NCBI RefSeq assembly: GCF_031679605.1
Contig: NZ_CP117522.1
Location: 9,300,001 to 9,364,000, forward strand
Direction of reading: 5' to 3'
Source: Streptomyces luomodiensis
GTDB taxonomy: Bacteria; Actinomycetota; Actinomycetes; Streptomycetales; Streptomycetaceae
Length of the DNA stretch: 64,000 nucleotides
Shown: piece by piece, positions 53,032 through 60,783 of the stretch
Position numbering within the stretch: position 1 is the first letter of the stretch
How the letters are laid out: every line of letters begins with the position of its first letter
Translations under genes and position numbers: made by a program
The notes under the pieces: model-generated
Told to the model about the DNA's origin: nothing
The model's input: only the letters and a program-made list of their open reading frames with translations
Databases searched by the model: none

Positions 53032-55671
53032 GTGTTGTTGTCGACGTATGGGGGACGCGGTGATGTCCTCGAGCAGTACGTGGTGGATCTCGAAGATGTC
53101 GACGAGACGCGGGTCGCGCTCGTCGGCGGCAAGGGCGCGCACCTGGGCGGGCTGTCGCGGGTCGACGGCGTCCGCGTGCCGGGTGGCTTCTGCGTGACGA
53201 CGGATGCCTTCCGGCGGGTCATGGCGGACGTGCCGTCGATCGACGACCGGCTCGATCAGCTGTCGCGCCTGAGCCCGGACGACCGGGAGGCGATCCGCAC
53301 GCTCAGCGCGCAGATGCGCGAGACCATCGAAGGCACTGCCATTCCGGGCGAGCTCGCGGCGGCGATCACCCGCGCGCTCGCCCAGCACGGCGAGCAAGCC
53401 GCCTACGCCGTCCGATCCAGCGCGACGGCGGAGGACCTGCCGACGGCCTCCTTCGCCGGCCAGCAGGACACGTACCTGAACGTCGTGGGGCCGACGGCGA
53501 TCCTCCAGCACATCAGCCGGTGCTGGGCCTCGCTGTTCACCGAGCGGGCCGTGACCTACCGCCGGCGCAATGGCATCGACCACCGTACGGTCCACATGGC
53601 CGTCGTCGTGCAGCGGATGGTCTTCCCACACGCCTCCGGCATCCTGTTCACGGCCGACCCCGTCACGGGCAACCGGAAGGTCGCCACCGTGGACGCCGGC
53701 TTCGGCCTCGGTGAGGCCCTGGTCTCCGGCCTGGTGAACCCGGACGTCTTCACGGTGCGAGACGGCGAAGTCGTCGCCAAGGCGATCGCCGCCAAACAGC
53801 GTGCCGTGCAGGCCCTGCCGGCCGGTGGTACGCGGGAAGTGGCGATCGACGCGCAGCGGCAGGAGCAGCCGGCGCTGACGGATGCGCAGGCCGTGCGGCT
53901 CGTGCGGCTCGGGCGGCGGATCGAAGCGCACTTCGGCCGCCCGCAGGACATCGAATGGTGCCTGACCGACGATGGCTTCCGGGTCGTCCAGAGCCGGCCG
54001 ATCACGACGCTGTTCCCCATCCCCGAGACCGGTGACCAGGAGAATCACATCTACGTCTCCGTCGGTCATCAGCAGATGATGACCGACCCCATGAAGCCCC
54101 TGGGGCTCTCCATGTGGCAGCTGACGGCCATGGTGCCGATGCACGAGGCGGGCGGGAGGCTGTTCGTCGACGTCACCCGGCGCCTGGCCTCGCCCGCGAG
54201 CCGGGCCGGCCTCCTGGACGTCATGGGGCGAGGCGATCCGCTGGTCAGGGACGCGCTGGAGACCGTCCTCGGCCGCGACGATTTCGTCCCGTCGTTCCCG
54301 GACGCGGATCCCGGCGGGCCGCCGGCCGGCAACGCTTCCGCCCCGATCGAGACCGATCCGGCCATCGTCACCGAGCTGATCGAGCGCAGCCAGGCGTCCA
54401 TCGCAGCCCTGGAGCGCGACATCCGGACGAAGACCGGACCGGCGCTGTTCGACTTCCTGCTGGAGGCCTTCGAGGAGCACAAACGAGTCCTCGGTGATCC
54501 GCTGAGCCTGAAGGCGATCATGGCGGGGATGGAGGCCACGTGGTGGCTCAACGACAAGCTGGGGGAGTGGCTGGGGGAGAAGAACGCGGCCGACACGCTC
54601 ACGCTGTCCGCCCCCGACAACGTCACGTCGGAGATGGGACTGGCGCTGCTCGACGTCGCGGACGTGATCCGCCCGCATCCGGAGGTGGTGGCGTTCCTGC
54701 GGGACGTCGAGTACGTCGAGGACGACGCCTTCCTGGACGAGCTGGCGAAGCTCGCGGGCGGGACCGAAGCGCGCGACGCCATCGAGGCCTACCTCGACCG
54801 GTACGGCATGCGCTGCGTCGGCGAGATCGACATCACGCGGCCGCGTTGGCGCGAGTGCCCCACCACACTCGTGCCCGTGATCCTCGACAACATCAGGAAC
54901 TTCGAACCGGGCGCCGCGAAGCGGCACTTCGAGCAAGGGCGGCAGAAGGCGCGGCAGAAGGAACAGGACGTGCTGTCACGCTTGCGGGCCCTGCCGGACG
55001 GGGACCGGAAAGCCGACGAGGCCAAGCGGATGATCGACCGGGTCCGGACCTTCATCGGGTACCGGGAGTACCCCAAGTACGGCATCATCAGCCGCTACTT
55101 CGTCTACAAGCGGGCCTTGCTGGCGGAGGCCGAGCGCCTCGTGCGGGCCGACGTGCTGCCTGAGCGGGAGGACATCTTCTACCTCACCTTCCAGGAGCTC
55201 CACGACGTCGTGCGCACGCACCAGGTGGATCACCAGCTCATCCAGCGGCGCAAGGACGCGTTCCGCTCGTACCACGCACTCACCCCGCCCCGGGTGCTCA
55301 CCTCGGATGGCGAGGCCGTCACCGGGGCGTACCGGCGCGACGACGTGCCGGCCGGTGCCCTGATCGGCCTGCCGGTTTCCGCCGGGACCATCGAGGGACG
55401 GGCCCGCGTCATCCTCGACATGGCGGAGGCCGAGCTCGAAGCGGGCGACATCCTGGTCACGACCTTCACGGACCCCAGCTGGTCGCCGCTGTTCGTCGGC
55501 ATCGCGGGCCTGGTGACGGAGGTGGGCGGCCTGATGACCCATGGCGCGGTGATCGCCCGGGAGTACGGCTTGCCGGCCGTCGTGGGCGTGGAGCGGGCCA
55601 CCCGGCTGATCCGGGACGGGCAGCGGATCCGTGTGCACGGAACCGACGGGTACGTCGAGATCCTGCCGTGA
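53032..55671 (+). CDS. rph: Rifampin phosphotransferase
   Basis: An 879-residue dikinase that inactivates rifamycins by moving the beta-phosphate of ATP to the ansa-bridge hydroxyl. N-terminal ATP-grasp domain: VALVGGKGAHLGGLSRVDGV, FCVTTDAFRRVM, YAVRSSATAEDLPTASFAGQ, GFGLGEALVSGLVNPDVFTV, and QDIEWCLTDDGFRVVQSRPI. A central rifampin-binding helical domain (~350-750) is followed by the swivelling phosphohistidine domain LVTEVGGLMTHGAVIAREYG, catalytic His ~837, as in PEP synthase. GTG 53032 follows GGGGAGG by 10 bases. The RAE upstream supports the assignment over a PEP synthase. It confers resistance; expression is probably rifamycin-inducible. Confidence 0.93.
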   Translation: MLLSTYGGRGDVLEQYVVDLEDVDETRVALVGGKGAHLGGLSRVDGVRVPGGFCVTTDAFRRVMADVPSIDDRLDQLSRLSPDDREAIRTLSAQMRETIEGTAIPGELAAAITRALAQHGEQAAYAVRSSATAEDLPTASFAGQQDTYLNVVGPTAILQHISRCWASLFTERAVTYRRRNGIDHRTVHMAVVVQRMVFPHASGILFTADPVTGNRKVATVDAGFGLGEALVSGLVNPDVFTVRDGEVVAKAIAAKQRAVQALPAGGTREVAIDAQRQEQPALTDAQAVRLVRLGRRIEAHFGRPQDIEWCLTDDGFRVVQSRPITTLFPIPETGDQENHIYVSVGHQQMMTDPMKPLGLSMWQLTAMVPMHEAGGRLFVDVTRRLASPASRAGLLDVMGRGDPLVRDALETVLGRDDFVPSFPDADPGGPPAGNASAPIETDPAIVTELIERSQASIAALERDIRTKTGPALFDFLLEAFEEHKRVLGDPLSLKAIMAGMEATWWLNDKLGEWLGEKNAADTLTLSAPDNVTSEMGLALLDVADVIRPHPEVVAFLRDVEYVEDDAFLDELAKLAGGTEARDAIEAYLDRYGMRCVGEIDITRPRWRECPTTLVPVILDNIRNFEPGAAKRHFEQGRQKARQKEQDVLSRLRALPDGDRKADEAKRMIDRVRTFIGYREYPKYGIISRYFVYKRALLAEAERLVRADVLPEREDIFYLTFQELHDVVRTHQVDHQLIQRRKDAFRSYHALTPPRVLTSDGEAVTGAYRRDDVPAGALIGLPVSAGTIEGRARVILDMAEAELEAGDILVTTFTDPSWSPLFVGIAGLVTEVGGLMTHGAVIAREYGLPAVVGVERATRLIRDGQRIRVHGTDGYVEILP

Positions 55672-55760
55672 CCTCTGTGAACTCCCCGTGAAATCAGTGG
55701 AGTTGCTACCTTGGCAGGCAGTCCGACATCATCGGCACTTCGATCATTTGGGGGGTTTGT

Positions 55761-56816
55761 ATGAGAGTACTGAGACACGGGGCCTTAGCCCGGACCGTGG
55801 CCGTCTTCTTCGCCGTCCTCGCCGTCACGCTGGGCCTGTCGGTCCAGGCCGACGCGGCAGAGACCGTCGACGATCCGGGTGGTCTGACCGGACTGACGTT
55901 CACGTCGGTCAACAGTGGCCGCAACCTCGACCTCCAGAACGGCAACACCGGGGACGGCGTGTTCATCGTCACCAATTCCGCCCCCGGTTACCACCAGAAA
56001 TGGACGGCCAGGTTGCAGGCCGACGGATCGTTCACCCTGGCCAACGACGTCAGCGGCAAGTGCGTCCAGGCCGGCCTGCCGCTCACGCAGCGTCCGTGCT
56101 CCGGATCGTCCGGCCAGCGCTGGTACTTCCAGCCGGTGAACGGCGCCGACGACACGTTCATGATCCGCAACGCCGGTGACGACAAGTGCATCGACGTCGT
56201 GCTGGCCTCCCAGAGCAACGACGCGTGGACCGACACCTACGGGTGCAACGGTACCGCCGCGCAGCAGTGGCGCATTCCCTCGTCGGGCACCGATGCCGCG
56301 TTCAGCGCCGCCGTGACGTACGCGTCCCACCGCTGCCAGACCAAGGCGGCGACCTGCTCCTGGACGAAGGGTTCCCAGGCCCCGGCCGAGCCGCTGCCGA
56401 AGCAGTGCGTCTCGCCCGGCTGGTACAACGGCACCGAAGCGCCTGTGCCGTGGACGTTCTCGCTGACGACGACCTCCGGCTGGTCGAGCGAGCTGAGCGT
56501 GTCCTTCCAGTCGACCGTCGGCGCGACGAGTCCGGTCCAGGCGAGCGTCACCTCGACCATCACCGGCAGGGTCACGTACAACCTGAGCGAGGCACTCGGG
56601 AACAGCCTGGTCATCAGCGTCCCGTCGCACCAGTACGGGTGGGTGGCGCTGTCGGAGCTGGCGACGAAGGTGACCGGGGAGTGGACCTTCGACGCAGGCG
56701 GCTACCCGTGGACGGCGCACGACACCGTCACCGTTCCGCTGCTGAGCGACGACCAGGGGCGGGCCAGCATCTATCTGGTCGAGACCAGCCCGGAACCCCC
56801 GACCTGCGGCGGCTGA
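55761..56816 (+). CDS. Secreted ricin-type lectin with possible aerolysin-like C-terminal domain
   Basis: A 351-residue exported protein. Signal peptide ~1-32 (ARTVAVFFAVLAVTLGLSVQ, ADA cleavage). Residues ~40-180 form a ricin-type beta-trefoil with repeats built on NSGRNLDLQNG, SGKCVQAG, QRWYFQPVNG, DDKCIDVV and AQQWRIP. Residues ~195-345 contain few charges, and alternate Ser/Thr with hydrophobic residues (SSELSVSFQSTVGATSPVQA, SVTSTITGRVTYNLSEALGN, SLVISVPSHQYGWVAL, KVTGEWTFDAGGYPW), a pattern reminiscent of aerolysin/ETX-type beta-pore-forming proteins with a transmembrane hairpin strand. Lectin plus such a module occurs in known pore-forming lectins. A strong terminator follows. The toxin reading is inference. 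Confidence 0.8.
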   Translation: MRVLRHGALARTVAVFFAVLAVTLGLSVQADAAETVDDPGGLTGLTFTSVNSGRNLDLQNGNTGDGVFIVTNSAPGYHQKWTARLQADGSFTLANDVSGKCVQAGLPLTQRPCSGSSGQRWYFQPVNGADDTFMIRNAGDDKCIDVVLASQSNDAWTDTYGCNGTAAQQWRIPSSGTDAAFSAAVTYASHRCQTKAATCSWTKGSQAPAEPLPKQCVSPGWYNGTEAPVPWTFSLTTTSGWSSELSVSFQSTVGATSPVQASVTSTITGRVTYNLSEALGNSLVISVPSHQYGWVALSELATKVTGEWTFDAGGYPWTAHDTVTVPLLSDDQGRASIYLVETSPEPPTCGG

Positions 56817-56841
56817 ACCAGTCGGCGGGTCTGTGCCGGCA

Positions 56842-56873
56842 GAACGCCCCCACCCGCATGGGTGGGGGCGTTC
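56842..56873. terminator. Strong terminator hairpin
   Basis: GAACGCCCCCACCC and its complement form a perfect 14-bp stem with a GCAT loop, 25 bases after the lectin stop. Confidence 0.9.
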
Positions 56874-57016
56874 GCGCTCGGCTGGTTCAGCCGCTCGCCT
56901 CGCCCGTGTGCCGTGTCTGGCCGTGGTGACGAACTCGTGGTCGTGACGAGGCGAGCGTCGGACACCATCCGGCTGGCCCCATGGATTCGGGCCCGGGGCG
57001 CAAGCAGGATCGTGCC

Positions 57017-58384
57017 ATGCGATCCATATCCGCTGGTGACTCCTCAAGCTCTCCCCGCTTTTCCGGCCTTTCGGCCCTGTCTGTGACGCGGCGGCGTTTG
57101 CTGGCCCGCGCGGCCGGTTCAGCCGTAGTGGGTGCCGTCTCGGTCCTGGGCCCGGCCGCGCGTGCGTCCGCCGCGCCGACGGCCGCTGCCGGGCCCGTAC
57201 GGCTGGAACTGCCCCGCCCCACGGGCCCGTGCGCGATTGGCGTCACCGAGCTGCGTCTGGTGGACCGGACGCGTCGCGGCCCCTGGTGGGCGGGGGACGC
57301 GGCCGGGCAGTTCCGGGAGCTCATGGTGAGTGTCTGGTACCCGGCCGATCGCGCCGCGGCTAAGGACGGGCCCCGGGCGCCCTATATGCGTCCGGGCGCG
57401 GCAGCGGTCTTCGGGGCGGGCGCGGCGAAGATCCTCGAGGCCGACCAGGGGGCCATCGACTGGGCCGGGTTCGGCACCCATGCCCGTGTCGGAGTGGCCG
57501 CGGCGTCCGGGGGCGGGCCCCGTCCCGTGGTGCTGTACTCGCCGGGCATGTACAACGAGCGCACGCTCGACACCACCGCCGTGGAGGAGCTGGCGAGCCA
57601 CGGCTATGTCGTGGTCACCGTCGACCCCGTGCACGAGGCGCATGCGGTCGAGTTCCCGGACGGCCGCGTGATCGAGCCCGCGCCCGGTCTCGGCGCCATC
57701 GAGGCGGACGCCGAACGGTCCAGGGCGGCGCTGGAGGTCCGGGTCGCCGACATCCCGTTCGTCCTGGACCAGTTGGCCGTGCTCGCGCGCGGCGGCAACC
57801 CCGACGCCGGAAAGCGGTCGCTGCCGCGGGGTCTGGAGAAGGTCCTGGACCTCGCACGCACCGGCATGTTCGGGCATTCGCTGGGCGGGATGACGACCGC
57901 GGAGGCGATGCGCGTGGACCGTCGTATCCGCGCCGGGGCCAACTTCGACGGGCCGCTGGGTTACGACTGGACCGACCCCGAACTGCTGCTGCCGGTCGCC
58001 CGCACCGGTCTGGACCGGCCGTTCCTCCAGATGGGGGCGTGGCTCGCGGTCCCGTCCGGCAGGCTGCCGCACACCCACGAGCATTCCCCGTCATGGCGGG
58101 CGATGTGGCGCAACTCCACGGGCTGGAAGCGCGATCTGTGGACGGAGGCGGCCGAGCACAATTCGTTCACCGACTACCAGACCGTCCTCCCGGGGCTCGC
58201 CGAGCGGCTCACGCTGCCGGACGGACTGCCGTCCCGGATGATCGGCACCGTCGATCCGGCGCGGTTCGCCGCCAGCCGGCGGGCCTATCTCACCGCCTTC
58301 TTCGACCAGCACCTACGCGGCCGCCACCAGCCGCTGCTCGACGGCCCCTCGCCGCTCCACCCGGACGTGCGGTTCATCGGCTGA
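57017..58384 (+). CDS. Tat-exported alpha/beta hydrolase (PAF-acetylhydrolase-like)
   Basis: A 455-residue hydrolase. A twin-arginine-type signal is visible (SVTRRRLLARAAGSAVVGAV, ending ARASA at ~50). The mature domain resembles platelet-activating-factor acetylhydrolase isoform II: FRELMVSVWYPADRA, PVVLYSPGMYNERTLDTTAV, LASHGYVVVTVDPVHEAHAV, the nucleophile elbow GMFGHSLGGMTTAEAM, NFDGPLGYDW and the late His-containing AEHNSFTDYQTVLPGL. The probable activity is esterase/lipase on short-chain or phospholipid esters outside the cell. AGGA precedes ATG 57017; an upstream ATG at 56981 is less likely. Confidence 0.88.
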   Translation: MRSISAGDSSSSPRFSGLSALSVTRRRLLARAAGSAVVGAVSVLGPAARASAAPTAAAGPVRLELPRPTGPCAIGVTELRLVDRTRRGPWWAGDAAGQFRELMVSVWYPADRAAAKDGPRAPYMRPGAAAVFGAGAAKILEADQGAIDWAGFGTHARVGVAAASGGGPRPVVLYSPGMYNERTLDTTAVEELASHGYVVVTVDPVHEAHAVEFPDGRVIEPAPGLGAIEADAERSRAALEVRVADIPFVLDQLAVLARGGNPDAGKRSLPRGLEKVLDLARTGMFGHSLGGMTTAEAMRVDRRIRAGANFDGPLGYDWTDPELLLPVARTGLDRPFLQMGAWLAVPSGRLPHTHEHSPSWRAMWRNSTGWKRDLWTEAAEHNSFTDYQTVLPGLAERLTLPDGLPSRMIGTVDPARFAASRRAYLTAFFDQHLRGRHQPLLDGPSPLHPDVRFIG

Positions 58385-58592
58385 GACAGCGGGGTGTGGT
58401 GGGTGGGGATCGGCACCGGGGGAGTGACAGCCGATGCATTCAGTGCGGCCAGAGGATACAGCCACTGATGAATGCTCTCAAGAGAATCTTCCCCCCAGCC
58501 GCGATGTCAGGGGGTGGGTATCCGGCCAGGGGTGTGAGTGGCGTTATGGGCGTGGCTAGAGTTAATTTGCGATCTCGGAGCGGAGGACAAAA

Positions 58593-59954
58593 ATGCGTGA
58601 CCTTCTTCAGGCGTTGGAGTCCGGCGACGCAGGAGAGGGTGATTTCCGGAACTTAAAGATTCCTGAGAATTACCGGGGAGCCGTGGTACTCGCTGACGAG
58701 ATACACATGTTCGAGGGTCTGCGGACCCACGAGAAGCATCCCGAGAAATCGCTGCACGTGCGCGATGTGCCGACTCCCGAGCCGGCCCCCGGCGAGGTGC
58801 TCGTCGCCGTGCTCGCCAGTGCGATCAACTACAACACCGTATGGAGCGCGCTCTTCGAGCCGATCCCCACGTTTCACTTCCTCGCTCGGTACGGGCGGAC
58901 CGGCGCCGCGGCCAAGCGGCACGACCTGCCCTATCACGTGGTCGGGTCCGATCTGGCCGGTGTCGTCCTGCGCACCGGCGACGGCGTGGTGGACTGGAAG
59001 CCCGGCGACCGCGTCGTCGCGCATTGCCTCAGCGTCGACCTGCACACGCCCCACGGTCACGACGACGCGATGCTCGACCCCGAGCAGCGGATATGGGGCT
59101 TCGAGACGAACTTCGGCGGCCTCGCCGAGATCGCCCTGGTCAAGGCGAACCAGCTGATGCCGAAGCCCGCGCACCTGACCTGGGAGGAGGCGGCCGGCTC
59201 CGGGCTGGTGAACTCGACCGCCTACCGGCAGCTGGTGTCCCGGAACGGCGCCCGGATGAAGCAGGGCGACGTCGTCCTGATCTGGGGAGCCGGGGGCGGG
59301 CTCGGTTCGTACGCCACCCAGCTCGTCCTCAACGGCGGTGGCATCCCGGTCTGCGTCGTCTCGGACGAGCGCAAGGCCGACCTGGTCCGCGCCCAGGGCG
59401 CGGAGCTGGTCATCAACCGGGCCGCGGAGGGGTACCGCTTCTGGACCGACGACGACCGGCAGGATCCGAGCGAGTGGAAGCGCTTCGGCAAGCGGATCCG
59501 GGAGCTGACCGGCGGTGACGATCCCGACATCGTGTTCGAGCACCCGGGACGCGCGACGTTCGGCGCGAGCGTCTACGTGACACGTCGGGGTGGCACGATC
59601 GTCACCTGTGCGTCAACCTCGGGATATGAGCACGCCTTTGACAATCGGTACCTGTGGATGTCCGTGAAGCGGATCATCGGTACCCACTTCGCGAACTATC
59701 GTGAGGCGTGGGAGGCGAACCGCCTGATCTGCAAGGGGATGGTGCACCCGACGCTGTCGGTGACCTACCCGCTCGACGACGTCGGGTCGGCGGTGCGCGA
59801 TGTGCATCGCAATGTGCACAACGGCAAAGTCGGCGTCCTCTGTCTGGCGCCGGAGGAGGGATGGGGCGTGACCGACCCGGAGATGCGGGAGAAGCACTTG
59901 GCCGAGATCACCCGGTTCCGGGCTCCCCAGGTCGCGGCCGAGGGGGTGCGGTGA
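58593..59954 (+). CDS. ccr: Crotonyl-CoA carboxylase/reductase
   Basis: A 453-residue NADPH-dependent MDR enzyme making ethylmalonyl-CoA (or another alkylmalonyl-CoA) by reductive carboxylation of a 2-enoyl-CoA; it supplies polyketide extender units. The CO2-binding residues I recall from the Kitasatospora enzyme, Asn81, Phe170, Glu171 and His365, all occur at the same numbers (SAINYNTVW, GFETNFGG, IGTHFANY). The cofactor site reads LIWGAGGGLGSYATQLVLNG. GGAGG lies 5 bases before ATG. Codon 21 is TTA (58653-58655), so translation probably needs bldA tRNA. It overlaps the thioesterase by GTGA and sits with FK-type cluster genes. Confidence 0.96.
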   Translation: MRDLLQALESGDAGEGDFRNLKIPENYRGAVVLADEIHMFEGLRTHEKHPEKSLHVRDVPTPEPAPGEVLVAVLASAINYNTVWSALFEPIPTFHFLARYGRTGAAAKRHDLPYHVVGSDLAGVVLRTGDGVVDWKPGDRVVAHCLSVDLHTPHGHDDAMLDPEQRIWGFETNFGGLAEIALVKANQLMPKPAHLTWEEAAGSGLVNSTAYRQLVSRNGARMKQGDVVLIWGAGGGLGSYATQLVLNGGGIPVCVVSDERKADLVRAQGAELVINRAAEGYRFWTDDDRQDPSEWKRFGKRIRELTGGDDPDIVFEHPGRATFGASVYVTRRGGTIVTCASTSGYEHAFDNRYLWMSVKRIIGTHFANYREAWEANRLICKGMVHPTLSVTYPLDDVGSAVRDVHRNVHNGKVGVLCLAPEEGWGVTDPEMREKHLAEITRFRAPQVAAEGVR

Positions 59955-60694
59955 GCTCGGAACTCTGGCTGCGGCAGTTCTTCCCCACGCCCGAGGCCCC
60001 GGTACGGGTGGTGCTGCTGCCCCACGCCGGCGGATCGGCGACGTTCTACCTTCCGCTGGCCCGTGCACTCGCCCCGGTGGCGGACGTGTACGCCGTGCAG
60101 TACCCCGGCCGCCAGGACCGCCGCGACGAGGAGGCGGTGCGCGACCTGCGTGTTCTCGCCGGCCTCGTGGCCGAGGCGTTGAAGCCGGGGCTGGACCGGC
60201 CGCTGGTGCTGTTCGGCCACAGCATGGGCGCGACACTCGCGTTCGAGCTGGCCCAGCGGCTCCCGGTGGCGCACCTGATCGTCTCGGGCCGGCGGGCGCC
60301 GTCGCAGCCGCGCGCCGACCAGGACCACCTCGCGTCCGACGACGAGCTGCTGGCGGCGGTCATCGGCCTCGGCGGGACGAGCGCCGATGTGATGGCGGAC
60401 GACGAAATGCGCGCGCTGATCCTGGCGCCGTTGCGGGCGGACTACTACGCGGCGGAGACGTACCGGTGGGAGCCCGCGCCGCCGCTGGAGACGCCGATCA
60501 CGGTGTGCATCGGTGACGACGATCCGAAGACGACGGTGGAGCAGGCCCACGCCTGGGCCGGGCACACGACCGCGCCGACCACGGTGGAGGTCTTCCCCGG
60601 CGGCCACTTCTACCTCGTCGACCACCAGGAGCGGCTCGCCGAGCTGGTGGCCCAGGGGGTACGGCGGGTGGCGCCGGGGGCGGTCGGCTCCTGA
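59951..60694 (+). CDS. Type II thioesterase
   Basis: A 247-residue alpha/beta hydrolase that clears stalled or aberrant acyl groups from polyketide synthase carrier proteins. Seen: VVLLPHAGGSATFYLPLARA, VYAVQYPGRQDRRDEEAVRD, LVLFGHSMGATLAFELAQRL (nucleophile Ser ~91), HLIVSGRRAPSQPRAD, ILAPLRADYYAAETYRWEPA and the catalytic-His segment FPGGHFYLVDHQERL. GTG 59951 overlaps the ccr stop, so the two are translationally coupled. In FK520/FK506 clusters a thioesterase of this kind (FkbQ) lies beside the LAL regulator. Confidence 0.95.
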   Translation: MSSELWLRQFFPTPEAPVRVVLLPHAGGSATFYLPLARALAPVADVYAVQYPGRQDRRDEEAVRDLRVLAGLVAEALKPGLDRPLVLFGHSMGATLAFELAQRLPVAHLIVSGRRAPSQPRADQDHLASDDELLAAVIGLGGTSADVMADDEMRALILAPLRADYYAAETYRWEPAPPLETPITVCIGDDDPKTTVEQAHAWAGHTTAPTTVEVFPGGHFYLVDHQERLAELVAQGVRRVAPGAVGS

Positions 60695-60783
60695 GGGAAC
60701 GGCACGGCCCTAGATCACATCTTCCCGTCTGTAGCAGATCATCCCGCCAGGCTGAATCACAGCCGTACAGATCAACAAGCCAT

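Noticed and set aside
52972..54936. 654-codon minus-strand frame opposite rph
   Set aside because: No recognisable motif; the plus strand encodes the full rifampin phosphotransferase with RAE and SD.
53032..55671. Phosphoenolpyruvate synthase
   Set aside because: Shares the ATP-grasp and phosphohistidine domains, but the central domain does not look like a PEP-binding barrel and a rifamycin-associated element lies upstream.
58550..58572. LAL-binding box before ccr (CTAGAG...TTTGC)
   Set aside because: Only a loose resemblance to the site I recall for FK-cluster LAL regulators (CTAGGGGGTTGC type); too degenerate to list as a feature.
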